Shown here one piece after another: positions 23,225-35,531 of a DNA stretch of 64,000 nucleotides. The DNA lies in contig NZ_CP081966.1 of NCBI RefSeq assembly GCF_019823065.1, positions 4,309,501 through 4,373,500 of the forward strand, read 5' to 3'. The notes under the pieces were generated by a model. It saw only the letters and a list, made by a program, of their open reading frames with translations, searched no databases and was not told the origin of the DNA. This DNA comes from Pseudomonas mosselii. GTDB lineage: Bacteria; Pseudomonadota; Gammaproteobacteria; Pseudomonadales; Pseudomonadaceae. Position 1 is the stretch's first letter; each line of letters opens with the position of its first letter. The position numbers and the translations under genes were made by a program.

Positions 23225-23368
23225 GGCCGAATGGGCCAACACGATGGGATGCATGATAAGGCGCTACGCGGGATCGTGCAGGCGGAAAACAGTGCGAGGG
23301 TGTAAAGAAACGCGTCTGCTGGACGACGCCTGACAGGTACGCCGGAAAATTCCTGCGCCCAAAATGGA

Positions 23369-23478
23369 GGCGGCCCCACCAGCCACACCCCGGCACTCGA
23401 TGTTCCCGCTATGGCTGCTCCCTTCCGGGCCTGACCAGGTTAACGGGTAATCAATGCGGGGGGACCGATGGGGCCACC
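23369..23478 (-). ncRNA. ffs: signal recognition particle 4.5S RNA
   Basis: Read on the minus strand, the segment has the conserved SRP domain IV core: ACCUGGUCAGGCCCGGAAGG, with the GGAA tetraloop, then GAGCAGCC. Its ends GGUGGCCCCA and UGGGGCCGCC pair over ten positions. The length of about 110 nt fits the bacterial 4.5S class, which binds Ffh and directs membrane protein targeting. Ends are set from base pairing and may be off by a few bases. A CCAUUUUGGG stretch follows the 3' end. Confidence 0.93.
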
Positions 23479-23508
23479 ACGACGGCTCGTCAGTTGACGA
23501 GCCGCGCC

Positions 23509-23536
23509 ATTGTACAGCGCCGGGGCGAAGTTACAA
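23509..23536 (-). promoter_or_regulatory. promoter of the 4.5S RNA gene
   Basis: On the minus strand TTGTAA (23531-23536) and TACAAT (23509-23514) are spaced 16 bp, a good sigma-70 arrangement. The predicted start near 23502 gives a leader of about 24 nt before the mature RNA. The segment 23483-23504 is a perfect 10-2-10 palindrome that covers this leader. Confidence 0.65.
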
Positions 23537-23586
23537 CCTTTGATCGTGAAAAAACCATCATTTCTCAAGGACTTGTGGCAAATCTA

Positions 23587-23644
23587 TCGCGGGGCAAGCC
23601 CGCGCCCACGCCTCATCACCCGCGGGAGCGGGCTTGCCCGGCGA
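23587..23644. repeat. REP-type inverted pair between ffs and ligA
   Basis: TCGCGGGGCAAGCCCGC at 23587 faces a near-complementary GCGGGCTTGCCCGGCGA ending at 23644. It has the same core as the single copies at 12609 and 46165. It ends 13 bp from the ligA stop and could act as a 3' hairpin for ligA. Confidence 0.75.
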
Positions 23645-23657
23645 AAGGCAAGCGGGT

Positions 23658-26991
<3,334 letters not shown>

Positions 26992-27196
26992 GTAATCCCG
27001 TGCCTCTATAAAAAATATGCTTGAAAACAAAGGCTTCAAAGGCCTTTAACACGTGGCGCCAACTCTATGTTCTGACAGGCGTTTTACCCACGCAAAAAAC
27101 AAGTGACATTAAGCTAGCACGACCAAAGGCAACTTTACACCGTCTGTCGCGTCTGCTGAGGCTTTTGCCTACATGTTCACACCCTTTCTTTACCCC

Positions 27197-30100
27197 TTAC
27201 GCATCGACCATGGCCATAGCCTCTTCCACATCAACTGCTACAAGACGTGAACAGCCCGGCTCATGCATGGTCACCCCCATCAACTGGTCGGCCATTTCCA
27301 TGGCGATCTTGTTGTGGGTGATGTAGATGAACTGCACGGTCTCGCTCATTTCCTTGACCAGGCGGGCATACCGCCCGACGTTGGCATCGTCCAGCGGTGC
27401 ATCGACCTCGTCGAGCATGCAGAACGGTGCTGGGTTCAACTTGAAGATGGCGAACACCAGGGCCAGGGCCGTGAGTGCCTTCTCGCCGCCGGACAGCAGA
27501 TGGATGGTGCTGTTCTTCTTGCCCGGCGGGCGCGCCATGATCGTCACCCCTGTATCGAGTAGATCTTCGCCCGTCAGTTCCAGATAAGCGCTGCCGCCAC
27601 CGAAAACTTTTGGGAAAAGTGCCTGTAATCCGGCATTTATCTGATCAAAGGTATCCTTGAAGCGGTTGCGGGTTTCCTTGTCGATCTTGCGGATGACGTT
27701 TTCCAGGGTCTCCAGCGCCTCGACCAGGTCGGCGTCCTGGGCATCCAGGTAACGCTTGCGTTCGGACTGCTGTTCGTATTCCTCGATGGCCGCCAGGTTG
27801 ATCGCGCCCAGGCGCTGGATACGTGCCTCGAGCTGCTCCAGGGCCTGCTCGGTGCCCTGCTCGCTGGCGTCGGCCTCGAGCGTGGCGAGCACGCCCTGAA
27901 GATCGTAGCCGTCGGCGAGCAATTGTTCCTGCAAGGTCTTGCGCCGCACATCCAACCCCTGGGACTCCAGGCGCTGCTGCTCCAGCTGGCCGCGCAGCAG
28001 TTGCGACTGCTGCTCGGCCTGGGTACGGCGCCGCTCGGCATCGCGCAGCTCGCGATCGGCCTCATCCATGTGCAGGCGCGCCTGACGCATTTCCTCGTCG
28101 ACGCTCATGCGTCGTTCCAGCAGTTCCTCGAGCTTGAGGCGCAATTCTTCCAGCGGTGCCTCGCCCTCCTCCAGGTTCAGGTTCAACTGCTCCTGACGCT
28201 CGCTCAAGCGCGCGGCCTGCTGCTCCAGGCGTTCAAGCGCCTGGCGGGTCGAGTCGTGCTGGGCGCGCAGCGAGCCCAGGCGCACGGCCAGCTGGTGGGC
28301 ATGGTCCTTGTGCTGGCGGGCCTCCTGACGGATGCGGTCAAGACCTTCGCGCAGGGTGTCGCGGCGCGCCATCAGCAGCTCTCGCTGTTCGGTATCCTGG
28401 GCCATCATGTCCAGGGCTTCCTGCAGCAACAGGCGCGCCTCGCCCAGTTGCTCGTGCTCCAGGGCGCGCTGCTCCTGCAGCTCGGCCAGTTCTTCCTGCA
28501 GGCGGCGGCGGCGCAGCTCCAGCTGTTCGGCACGGGCACGGCCGGCGGACAGGCGCGCCTTGAGCTCGCCATGCTGGCGGCTTTCGTCCTGGCTGCGACG
28601 GCGCAGTTGCTCGCGCTGCTCTTCCAGATCGAGCTGCTGCTCGCGCAGGCGTTGCAGCTGCTCGTCGAGCTGCTCGAGCAAGGCCTCCTGTTCCAACTGC
28701 TCCCGGCCCAGGCGCTCGATCTCCTGGCCACGGGCCAGCACGCCACCTTGGGCCTCGCCCCCTCGGCTGACCCGCAGGAAATGCCGCCCGACCCAATAGC
28801 CGTCGCGGCTGACCAGGCTCTGCCCGGCGCCCAGCGAGCCCCGCCGTGACAGGGCCTGTTCCAGGGTCTCCACCGGCATGACCTGGCCCAGCCAGGGCGA
28901 CAGGTCGACGCTTCCTTCGACCTTGTCGAGCAGGCTGCCAGTAACACTCGCGCCCTGCGCGCCGACCATCAGCAGGCGCAGCTCGCCCTGCTCCAGCGCG
29001 GCGAATTCCAGGCCTGTGAAGTCATCCAGCAGCACCGCCTGCAGATCGGCGCCCAGCACAGTTTCCACCGCCAGCTCCCAGCCGGGCTCGACCCGCAGCC
29101 CCTCGGCCAGCCGTGGACGCTGCTCCAGGCCCTGGGCACGCAGCCAGTCGGCGGCCCCGACTCCCGGCTCCAGCGCGGCCTGCTGCAAGGCTTCGAGAGA
29201 CGCCAGGCGCCCGCCCAGACGCTGCAGGTCGCCCTGCTGCTGTTGCTGCGCCTGGTTGGCCTGTTGCATCTGCTCGCGCAATGCGTCCAACTGCTCGACC
29301 ACCCGCCGCTCCTGCAACTGGAGGTCTTCGAGCAGCAACTCACTGCTGGCCACCTGCTCGTCCAGGTCGCAGGTCTCGGTATCTTGCGAATCGCCGCCGA
29401 GCTGGTCACGCTCCTCGCCCAGCTTGCGCTGGCGCTCGGCCAGGCGTTCCAGGCTGGCCTCCAGCTGCGCCAGGCGCGCCTGCTGCACTTCGGCCTGGCG
29501 GCGCGGCTCGGCGGAGCGGGTGTTGAAACTGTCCCACTGCTCCTGCCAGCCGTGCATGCCCAGCTCGGCCTCCTCCAGGGTCGCGGCGGCCTCCTCGGCC
29601 GCGGCCAGGGTCAGTTCCTGCTCGGGTTCGAGCATGGCCAGTTCTTCACCCAGGGTCGCCAGCAAGGTGCGGTCGTGCCCCAGGTGCGATTCGGTTTCCA
29701 GACGGCTGCGTTCGGCCTCCTTGAGGTCATCCTGCAACTGACGCAGGCGCTGCTGGCCGTGCTGGATGCTCTGCTCGACCCGGGCGATATCGCCGGCCAC
29801 CGAATAGAAGCGGCCCTGCACCTGGTTGAAGCGCTCGGACAGCTCATGATGGCCGTCGCGCAGGCGCTCGATGCTGGCATCGGCGTTACGCTGCTCGGCC
29901 ACCAGGGCCTCGAAGGCGATCTCCTGGTCGCCAATGACCGTCTCACGCTGACGCACCCGCTGGTCCAGGTCGCGCCAGCGCAGGGCCGCCAGACGCGCCT
30001 TGAGCTGGCGCTCCTCGGCCTTGTACTCGCGGTACTTCTCGGCGGCCTGGGCCTGGCGGTGCAGGCGCTCGAGCTGGCGTTCCAGCTCTTCGCGCAGGTC

Positions 30101-30685
30101 GGTCAGGCGCGCCAGGTTCTCCTGGGTGCGGCGGATGCGGTTCTCGGTCTCGCGGCGGCGCTCCTTGTACTTGGAGATGCCTGCCGCCTCCTCGATGAAG
30201 TTGCGCAGCTCTTCGGGCTTGGCCTCGATCAGCTTGGAGATCATGCCCTGTTCGATGATCGAGTAGCTGCGCGGCCCCAGGCCCGTGCCGAGGAAGATAT
30301 CGGTGATATCACGGCGCCGGCACTTGGTACCGTTGAGGTAATAGGTGTTCTGCCCGTCGCGAGTGACCTTGCGGCGGATCGAGATCTCGGCGTAGGCGGC
30401 GTACTCACCGACCAGCGAGTTGTCGCTGTTGTCGAACACCAGCTCGATGCTGGCCTGGCTGACCGGCTTGCGGCTGGTGGAGCCGTTGAAGATGACATCG
30501 GTCATCGACTCGCCACGCAGGTTCTTGGCCGAGCTTTCGCCCATCACCCAGCGCACCGCGTCGATGATGTTGGACTTGCCGCAGCCATTGGGGCCGACCA
30601 CGGCCGCCATGTTGCTGGGAAAATTGACCGTGGTCGGGTCGACGAAGGACTTGAACCCGGCCAGGCGGATGCACTTCAAGCGCAT
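27197..30685 (-). CDS. smc: chromosome segregation protein SMC
   Basis: Structural maintenance of chromosomes ATPase of 1162 residues. Walker A GPNGCGKS lies at residues 31-38. Two long coiled coils rich in Glu, Gln, Arg and Leu flank a hinge (about residues 510-660). The C-terminal head has the signature LSGGEKALTALAL and Walker B FCMLDEVDAPLDDAN. Length matches Pseudomonas SMC. It begins 3 bp after the stop of the GntR gene, so the two may be co-transcribed, and is separated by 205 bp from zipA. Confidence 0.97.
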   Translation of the reverse strand: MRLKCIRLAGFKSFVDPTTVNFPSNMAAVVGPNGCGKSNIIDAVRWVMGESSAKNLRGESMTDVIFNGSTSRKPVSQASIELVFDNSDNSLVGEYAAYAEISIRRKVTRDGQNTYYLNGTKCRRRDITDIFLGTGLGPRSYSIIEQGMISKLIEAKPEELRNFIEEAAGISKYKERRRETENRIRRTQENLARLTDLREELERQLERLHRQAQAAEKYREYKAEERQLKARLAALRWRDLDQRVRQRETVIGDQEIAFEALVAEQRNADASIERLRDGHHELSERFNQVQGRFYSVAGDIARVEQSIQHGQQRLRQLQDDLKEAERSRLETESHLGHDRTLLATLGEELAMLEPEQELTLAAAEEAAATLEEAELGMHGWQEQWDSFNTRSAEPRRQAEVQQARLAQLEASLERLAERQRKLGEERDQLGGDSQDTETCDLDEQVASSELLLEDLQLQERRVVEQLDALREQMQQANQAQQQQQGDLQRLGGRLASLEALQQAALEPGVGAADWLRAQGLEQRPRLAEGLRVEPGWELAVETVLGADLQAVLLDDFTGLEFAALEQGELRLLMVGAQGASVTGSLLDKVEGSVDLSPWLGQVMPVETLEQALSRRGSLGAGQSLVSRDGYWVGRHFLRVSRGGEAQGGVLARGQEIERLGREQLEQEALLEQLDEQLQRLREQQLDLEEQREQLRRRSQDESRQHGELKARLSAGRARAEQLELRRRRLQEELAELQEQRALEHEQLGEARLLLQEALDMMAQDTEQRELLMARRDTLREGLDRIRQEARQHKDHAHQLAVRLGSLRAQHDSTRQALERLEQQAARLSERQEQLNLNLEEGEAPLEELRLKLEELLERRMSVDEEMRQARLHMDEADRELRDAERRRTQAEQQSQLLRGQLEQQRLESQGLDVRRKTLQEQLLADGYDLQGVLATLEADASEQGTEQALEQLEARIQRLGAINLAAIEEYEQQSERKRYLDAQDADLVEALETLENVIRKIDKETRNRFKDTFDQINAGLQALFPKVFGGGSAYLELTGEDLLDTGVTIMARPPGKKNSTIHLLSGGEKALTALALVFAIFKLNPAPFCMLDEVDAPLDDANVGRYARLVKEMSETVQFIYITHNKIAMEMADQLMGVTMHEPGCSRLVAVDVEEAMAMVDA

Positions 30686-30688
30686 CGA

Positions 30689-31348
30689 TCAGACCCGCGC
30701 CAGCGCCGCCAGCACCAGTTCGCAACTGCGCTGGCAATAGGCGGTGAGCACCTCGCGGATGCGCGGCAGGTCGCGGGCGACCACGGCTTCGAGCAGGCAG
30801 GCGAACAGCTCCAGGTAGTCGACCATGTTGGCCTGGCGCTGGTCCAGGGCCAGGTAGTAGGCGCGGCTCATGGCCGGCTGCAAGTTCTCGACGGTTTCCT
30901 GCAGGTACGGGTTGTTGGCGAACGGATAGGCTGCGCGCATCACCGCGAAACTGTCGGCGACGAAGGCCTTGATGTCCTTGGCGGCGTGGGCCTGCTTGAG
31001 GCGCTGCTGGATGTCCAGGAACGGGCGCAGGTCGCTGTCGCTGCGCCAATGCTGTGCAACGGCGTTGCCCAGCAGGATGTAGAACTCGCCCATCAGGGTG
31101 CACAGGCTGCGCACGCTGTTTTCGTCCAGCTCGGTCACATGGGCCCCGCGGCGCGGCAGGATCGCCACCAGATGGCGGCGTTCGAGGATGAGCAGCGCCT
31201 CGCGCACCGAGCCGCGGCTGACGTTGAGGGCCTGGGTGACCTTCTGCTCCTGGATGCGCTCGCCGGGTGCGAGTTCGCCGCGGATGATCCGCTCGGCCAG
31301 GTAGTGGGCAATTTGCTCGGAGAGGCTGTCCGGCGCCTTGAACGTCAT
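30689..31348 (-). CDS. GntR family regulator with FCD domain, divergent from xdhABC
   Basis: A 219-residue FadR-subfamily regulator: winged helix (residues about 10-75, with KVTQALNVSRGSVREALLILERR) and an all-helical FCD ligand domain. It is divergent from xdhA across a 272-bp gap that holds two TTGACC-N4-GGTCA dyads, making it the likely regulator of xanthine dehydrogenase. The ligand is not known; a purine or ureide is the natural guess. Its stop is only 3 bp from the smc start. Confidence 0.88.
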   Translation of the reverse strand: MTFKAPDSLSEQIAHYLAERIIRGELAPGERIQEQKVTQALNVSRGSVREALLILERRHLVAILPRRGAHVTELDENSVRSLCTLMGEFYILLGNAVAQHWRSDSDLRPFLDIQQRLKQAHAAKDIKAFVADSFAVMRAAYPFANNPYLQETVENLQPAMSRAYYLALDQRQANMVDYLELFACLLEAVVARDLPRIREVLTAYCQRSCELVLAALARV

Positions 31349-31527
31349 GGTTTTCCTTCGCGATCTGGGTAGCTGTGCACAAGGGCGCGATTGTAGCGCA
31401 CTTGTCCCATGCCCGCGCAGCGGCGCGACGCGCTTTGTGCGACTGGCGGGTCAACTTTCCCACTCGGCGCGAACTATGCTTGGAGAAAGGCTCGATGAAG
31501 CGGTTCGGAAGGCCTCTGGGCAAAATC

Positions 31528-31566
31528 TTGACCTTTGGGTCAGAAAATTATTGACCTCAGGGTCAA
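31528..31566. promoter_or_regulatory. tandem TTGACC-N4-GGTCA operators upstream of xdhA
   Basis: Two dyads with the same arms and spacing, TTGACC-TTTG-GGTCAG (31528-31543) and TTGACC-TCAG-GGTCAA (31551-31566, perfect), start 23 bp apart, about two helical turns. They end 54 bp before the xdhA GTG. Divergent placement beside the GntR gene suggests a shared, autoregulated operator, but binding is not shown. Confidence 0.7.
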
Positions 31567-31620
31567 GCGTTGCTTAGAGTCCGCCCGAACAACAATAAAA
31601 CCATTGCGAGGCCCTCCCCC

Positions 31621-33075
31621 GTGATCCAGTTTCTCGTCAACCAGGAGCTGCGCAGCGAGCACGCCCTGGACCCGAACATGACGGTGCTGCAATACCTGCG
31701 CGAGCACCTGGGCAAACCCGGCACCAAGGAAGGCTGCGCCAGCGGCGACTGCGGCGCCTGCACCGTGGTCGTCGGCGAACTCGTCCAGGACGATCAAGGC
31801 AGCGACAGCATCCGCTACCGCAGCCTCAACTCATGCCTGACGTTCGTGTCCTCCCTGCACGGCAAGCAGCTGATCAGCGTCGAGGGTCTCAAGCACCAAG
31901 GTGAACTGCACAGCGTGCAGAAGGCCATGGCCGACTGCCATGGTTCGCAGTGCGGCTTCTGCACCCCCGGTTTTGTCATGTCGCTGTTCGCCCTGCAGAA
32001 GAACAGCGAGGGCCACGACCTGCACCAGGCCCAGGAGGCCCTGGCCGGCAACCTGTGCCGCTGCACCGGCTACCGGCCGATCCTTGCCGCCGCCGAGCAG
32101 AGCTGCGCCCAACCCTGTCGTGACCAATTCGACGCCCAGCAGGCGCAGACCATCGCTCGTCTCAAGGCCATCGCCCCGCAACAGACCGGCGAGCTCAACA
32201 GCGGCGACAAGCGCTGCCTGGTGCCGCTGACCGTGGCCGACCTGGCCGACCTCTACAGTTCGCACCCCGAGGCGCGCCTGCTGGCCGGCGGCACCGACCT
32301 GGCGCTGGAGGTCACCCAGTTCCATCGCACCCTGCCGGTGATGATCTACGTCGGCCATGTCGCCGAACTCAAGCGCATCGACAAGACCGCCACCCACCTG
32401 GAGATCGGCGCCGCCACCCCGCTGACCGACTGCTACACCGCGCTCAACCAGGAGTACCCCGATTTCGGCGACCTGCTGCACCGCTTCGCCTCGCTGCAGA
32501 TCCGCAACCAGGGCACCCTGGGCGGCAACATCGGCAACGCCTCGCCGATCGGCGACTCGCCGCCCCTGCTGATCGCCCTGGACGCGCAGATCGTCCTGCG
32601 CCAGGGCGAGCGCCAGCGTACCCTGGCCCTGGAAGACTACTTCATCGACTACCGCATCACCGCGCGCCAGGACAGCGAGTTCATCGAGAAGATCATCGTG
32701 CCGCGCGCCAGCAATGACTGGGCGTTCCGCGCCTATAAAGTGTCCAAGCGCCTGGACGACGATATCTCCGCCGTGTGCGCGGCGTTCAACCTGAGCATCG
32801 AGAACGGCGTGGTCAGCGGCGTGCGCATCGCCTTCGGCGGCATGGCGGCGATCCCCAAACGCGCCCGCGCCTGCGAGGCCGCGCTGCGCGGCAAGCCATG
32901 GAACCAGGCCAGCATCGAGCGTGCCTGCCAGGCCCTGGCCGAGGACTTCACCCCGCTGAGCGACTTCCGCGCCAGCCGCGAGTACCGCCTGCTGACCGCG
33001 CAGAACCTGCTGCGCAAGTACTTCATCGAACTGCAAACGCCGCACATCGAAACCCGGGTGACCGCCTATGTCTAA
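31621..33075 (+). CDS. xdhA: xanthine dehydrogenase small subunit (2Fe-2S and FAD)
   Basis: Oxidises hypoxanthine and xanthine to urate together with XdhB. 484 residues from GTG 31621 (MIQFLVNQEL); an upstream extension is not conserved. Two [2Fe-2S] clusters are visible: C39, C44, C47 with C72, and C111, C114 with C146, C148 (CGFCTPGF and CRCTGYRP). The FAD domain shows LAGGTDLALEVT and RNQGTLGGNIGNASPIGD. Its end overlaps xdhB by 8 bp. Confidence 0.97.
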   Translation: MIQFLVNQELRSEHALDPNMTVLQYLREHLGKPGTKEGCASGDCGACTVVVGELVQDDQGSDSIRYRSLNSCLTFVSSLHGKQLISVEGLKHQGELHSVQKAMADCHGSQCGFCTPGFVMSLFALQKNSEGHDLHQAQEALAGNLCRCTGYRPILAAAEQSCAQPCRDQFDAQQAQTIARLKAIAPQQTGELNSGDKRCLVPLTVADLADLYSSHPEARLLAGGTDLALEVTQFHRTLPVMIYVGHVAELKRIDKTATHLEIGAATPLTDCYTALNQEYPDFGDLLHRFASLQIRNQGTLGGNIGNASPIGDSPPLLIALDAQIVLRQGERQRTLALEDYFIDYRITARQDSEFIEKIIVPRASNDWAFRAYKVSKRLDDDISAVCAAFNLSIENGVVSGVRIAFGGMAAIPKRARACEAALRGKPWNQASIERACQALAEDFTPLSDFRASREYRLLTAQNLLRKYFIELQTPHIETRVTAYV

Positions 33076-35467
33076 CCATCACGCCGTCAAGAGCCAGGCC
33101 GAGATGGCCGCACTGTTCAGCCAGGACCTGACCACCGGGGTCGGCCGCAGCCTCAAGCACGACAGCGCCGACAAGCATGTGGCGGGCGAGGCGGTGTACA
33201 TCGACGACCGCCTGGAATTCCCCAACCAGCTGCACGTCTATGCGCGCACCGCGGATCGCGCCCATGCGCGCATCCTGCGCATCGACACCACGCCCTGCTA
33301 CCAGTTCGAAGGCGTGCGCATTGCCATCACCCACGAGGACATTCCGGGGCTCAAGGACATCGGCCCGGTGGTGGCCGGCGACCCGCTGCTGGCCATCGAC
33401 AAGGTCGAGTTCTTCGGCCAGCCGGTGCTTGCCGTGGCCGCCCGCGACCTGGACACCGCCCGTCGCGCTGCCATGGCCGCCATCGTCGAATACGAAGATC
33501 TGGAACCGGTGCTCGATGTGGTCGAGGCGCTGCGCAAGAAACACTTCGTGCTCGACAGCCACACCCACAAGCGCGGCGATTCGGACGCAGCCCTGGCCAG
33601 CGCCCCGCACCGCATCCAGGGCAGTCTGCACATCGGCGGCCAGGAGCACTTCTATCTGGAAACCCAGATCAGCTCGGTGCTGCCCAGCGAAGACGGCGGC
33701 ATGATCGTGTACTGCTCCACGCAGAACCCCACCGAGGTGCAGAAGCTGGTCGCCGAGGTGCTCGACGTGCCGATGCACAAGATCGTCGTCGACATGCGCC
33801 GCATGGGCGGCGGCTTCGGCGGCAAGGAAACCCAGGCCGCCAGCCCCGCCTGCCTGTGCGCGGTGATCGCGCGCCTGACCGGCCAGCCGACCAAGATGCG
33901 CCTGCCCCGTGTCGAAGACATGATGATGACCGGCAAGCGCCATCCGTTCTACGTCGAGTATGACGTCGGCTTCGACGACACTGGCCGCCTGCACGGCATC
34001 AACTTCGACCTGGCCGGCAACTGCGGCTACTCGCCCGACCTGTCCGGCTCGATCGTCGACCGCGCCATGTTCCACTCCGACAACGCCTACTACCTGGGCG
34101 ACGCCACGGTGCACGGCCACCGCTGCAAGACCAACACCGCCTCCAACACCGCCTACCGCGGCTTCGGCGGCCCGCAAGGGATGGTTGCCATCGAGCAGGT
34201 GATGGACCATATCGCCCGCCACCTGGCGCTGGACCCGCTGGCGGTGCGCAAGGCCAACTACTACGGCAAGACCGAGCGCAACGTCACCCACTACTACCAG
34301 ACCGTCGAGCACAACATGCTCGAGGAGATGACCGCCGAGATCGAGGCGAGCAGCGACTACCACGAGCGCCGCGAATCCATCCGCCGCTTCAACGCCAACA
34401 GCCCGGTGCTGAAAAAGGGCCTGGCGCTGACCCCGGTGAAGTTCGGCATCTCGTTCACCGCCACCTTCCTCAACCAGGCCGGTGCCTTGATCCACATCTA
34501 TACCGACGGCAGCATCCACCTCAACCACGGCGGCACCGAGATGGGCCAAGGCCTGAACACCAAGGTGGCCCAGGTGGTGGCCCAGGTGTTCCAGGTCGAC
34601 TTCAACCGTATCCAGATCACCGCCACCAACACCGACAAGGTACCCAACACCTCGCCGACCGCGGCCTCCAGCGGCGCCGACCTGAACGGCAAGGCGGCGC
34701 AGAATGCCGCCGAGATCCTCAAGAAACGCCTGACCGAGTTCGCCGCCCGGCACTACAACGTCACCGAGGAAGACGTCGAGTTCCGCAACGGCCATGTACG
34801 CGTGCGCGACCAGATCGTCAGCTTCGAGCACCTGGTGCAGCAGGCCTACTTCGCTCAGGTGTCGCTGTCGACCACCGGTTTCTACCGCACGCCGAAGATC
34901 TTCTACGATCGCGCCCAGGCCCGCGGCCGGCCGTTTTACTACTACGCCTTCGGTGCGGCGTGCGTGGAGGTGATCGTCGACACCCTGACCGGCGAGTACA
35001 AGATGCTGCGCGCCGACATCCTGCACGACGTCGGTGACTCGCTGAACCCGGCCATCGATATCGGCCAGGTCGAAGGCGGCTTCGTCCAGGGCATGGGCTG
35101 GCTGACCACCGAGGAGCTGGTGTGGAACGCCAAGGGCAAGCTGATGACCAACGGCCCGGCCAGCTACAAGATCCCGGCGGTGGCCGACATGCCGATCGAC
35201 ATGCGCGTCAAGCTGGTGGAGAACCGCAAGAACCCCGAGGACACAGTGTTCCATTCCAAGGCCGTGGGCGAGCCGCCGTTCATGCTCGGCATCGCCGCCT
35301 GGTGCGCGATCAAGGACGCGGTGGCGAGCATCGCCGACTACCGTGTACAGCCCGAGATCGACGCACCGTCGACGCCGGAGCGGGTGTTGTGGGGCTGCGA
35401 GCAGATGCGCAAGGCGGTGGCCGCGGCTCAGCCTGCCGAACAGCAACTGGAACCCGTGACGCACTGA
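33068..35467 (+). CDS. xdhB: xanthine dehydrogenase molybdopterin-binding large subunit
   Basis: Molybdenum cofactor subunit of 799 residues that binds and hydroxylates the purine. Conserved segments include the N-terminal aldehyde oxidase hammerhead region, GGQEHFYLETQ, MGGGFGGKETQ, the arginine-bearing AYRGFGGPQGM and the C-terminal AVGEPPFMLG, where the catalytic-site glutamate region of this family lies. The start overlaps xdhA by 8 bp, indicating coupling; xdhC follows after 64 bp. Confidence 0.97.
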   Translation: MSNHHAVKSQAEMAALFSQDLTTGVGRSLKHDSADKHVAGEAVYIDDRLEFPNQLHVYARTADRAHARILRIDTTPCYQFEGVRIAITHEDIPGLKDIGPVVAGDPLLAIDKVEFFGQPVLAVAARDLDTARRAAMAAIVEYEDLEPVLDVVEALRKKHFVLDSHTHKRGDSDAALASAPHRIQGSLHIGGQEHFYLETQISSVLPSEDGGMIVYCSTQNPTEVQKLVAEVLDVPMHKIVVDMRRMGGGFGGKETQAASPACLCAVIARLTGQPTKMRLPRVEDMMMTGKRHPFYVEYDVGFDDTGRLHGINFDLAGNCGYSPDLSGSIVDRAMFHSDNAYYLGDATVHGHRCKTNTASNTAYRGFGGPQGMVAIEQVMDHIARHLALDPLAVRKANYYGKTERNVTHYYQTVEHNMLEEMTAEIEASSDYHERRESIRRFNANSPVLKKGLALTPVKFGISFTATFLNQAGALIHIYTDGSIHLNHGGTEMGQGLNTKVAQVVAQVFQVDFNRIQITATNTDKVPNTSPTAASSGADLNGKAAQNAAEILKKRLTEFAARHYNVTEEDVEFRNGHVRVRDQIVSFEHLVQQAYFAQVSLSTTGFYRTPKIFYDRAQARGRPFYYYAFGAACVEVIVDTLTGEYKMLRADILHDVGDSLNPAIDIGQVEGGFVQGMGWLTTEELVWNAKGKLMTNGPASYKIPAVADMPIDMRVKLVENRKNPEDTVFHSKAVGEPPFMLGIAAWCAIKDAVASIADYRVQPEIDAPSTPERVLWGCEQMRKAVAAAQPAEQQLEPVTH

Positions 35468-35476
35468 CGCCGCGCT

Positions 35477-35511
35477 CCCTGTAGGCGCGACCTTGCGTTG
35501 CGCCCACAGGG
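35477..35511. repeat. degenerate REP-like hairpin between xdhB and xdhC
   Basis: CCCTGTAGGCGC pairs with GCGCCCACAGGG (35477-35511) with one mismatch and an 11-nt loop. It resembles a decayed copy of the TGTAGGAGCGGCCTTG repeat family. It sits inside the xdh operon and could protect the xdhAB message. Confidence 0.55.
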
Positions 35512-35531
35512 GACCGAGGAGGACTGAAGAC

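Noticed and set aside
22815..23396. Longer 193-codon version of the small helical protein
   Set aside because: The extra N-terminus overlaps the 4.5S RNA gene, while a strong AGGAGATA site supports the GTG at 23210.
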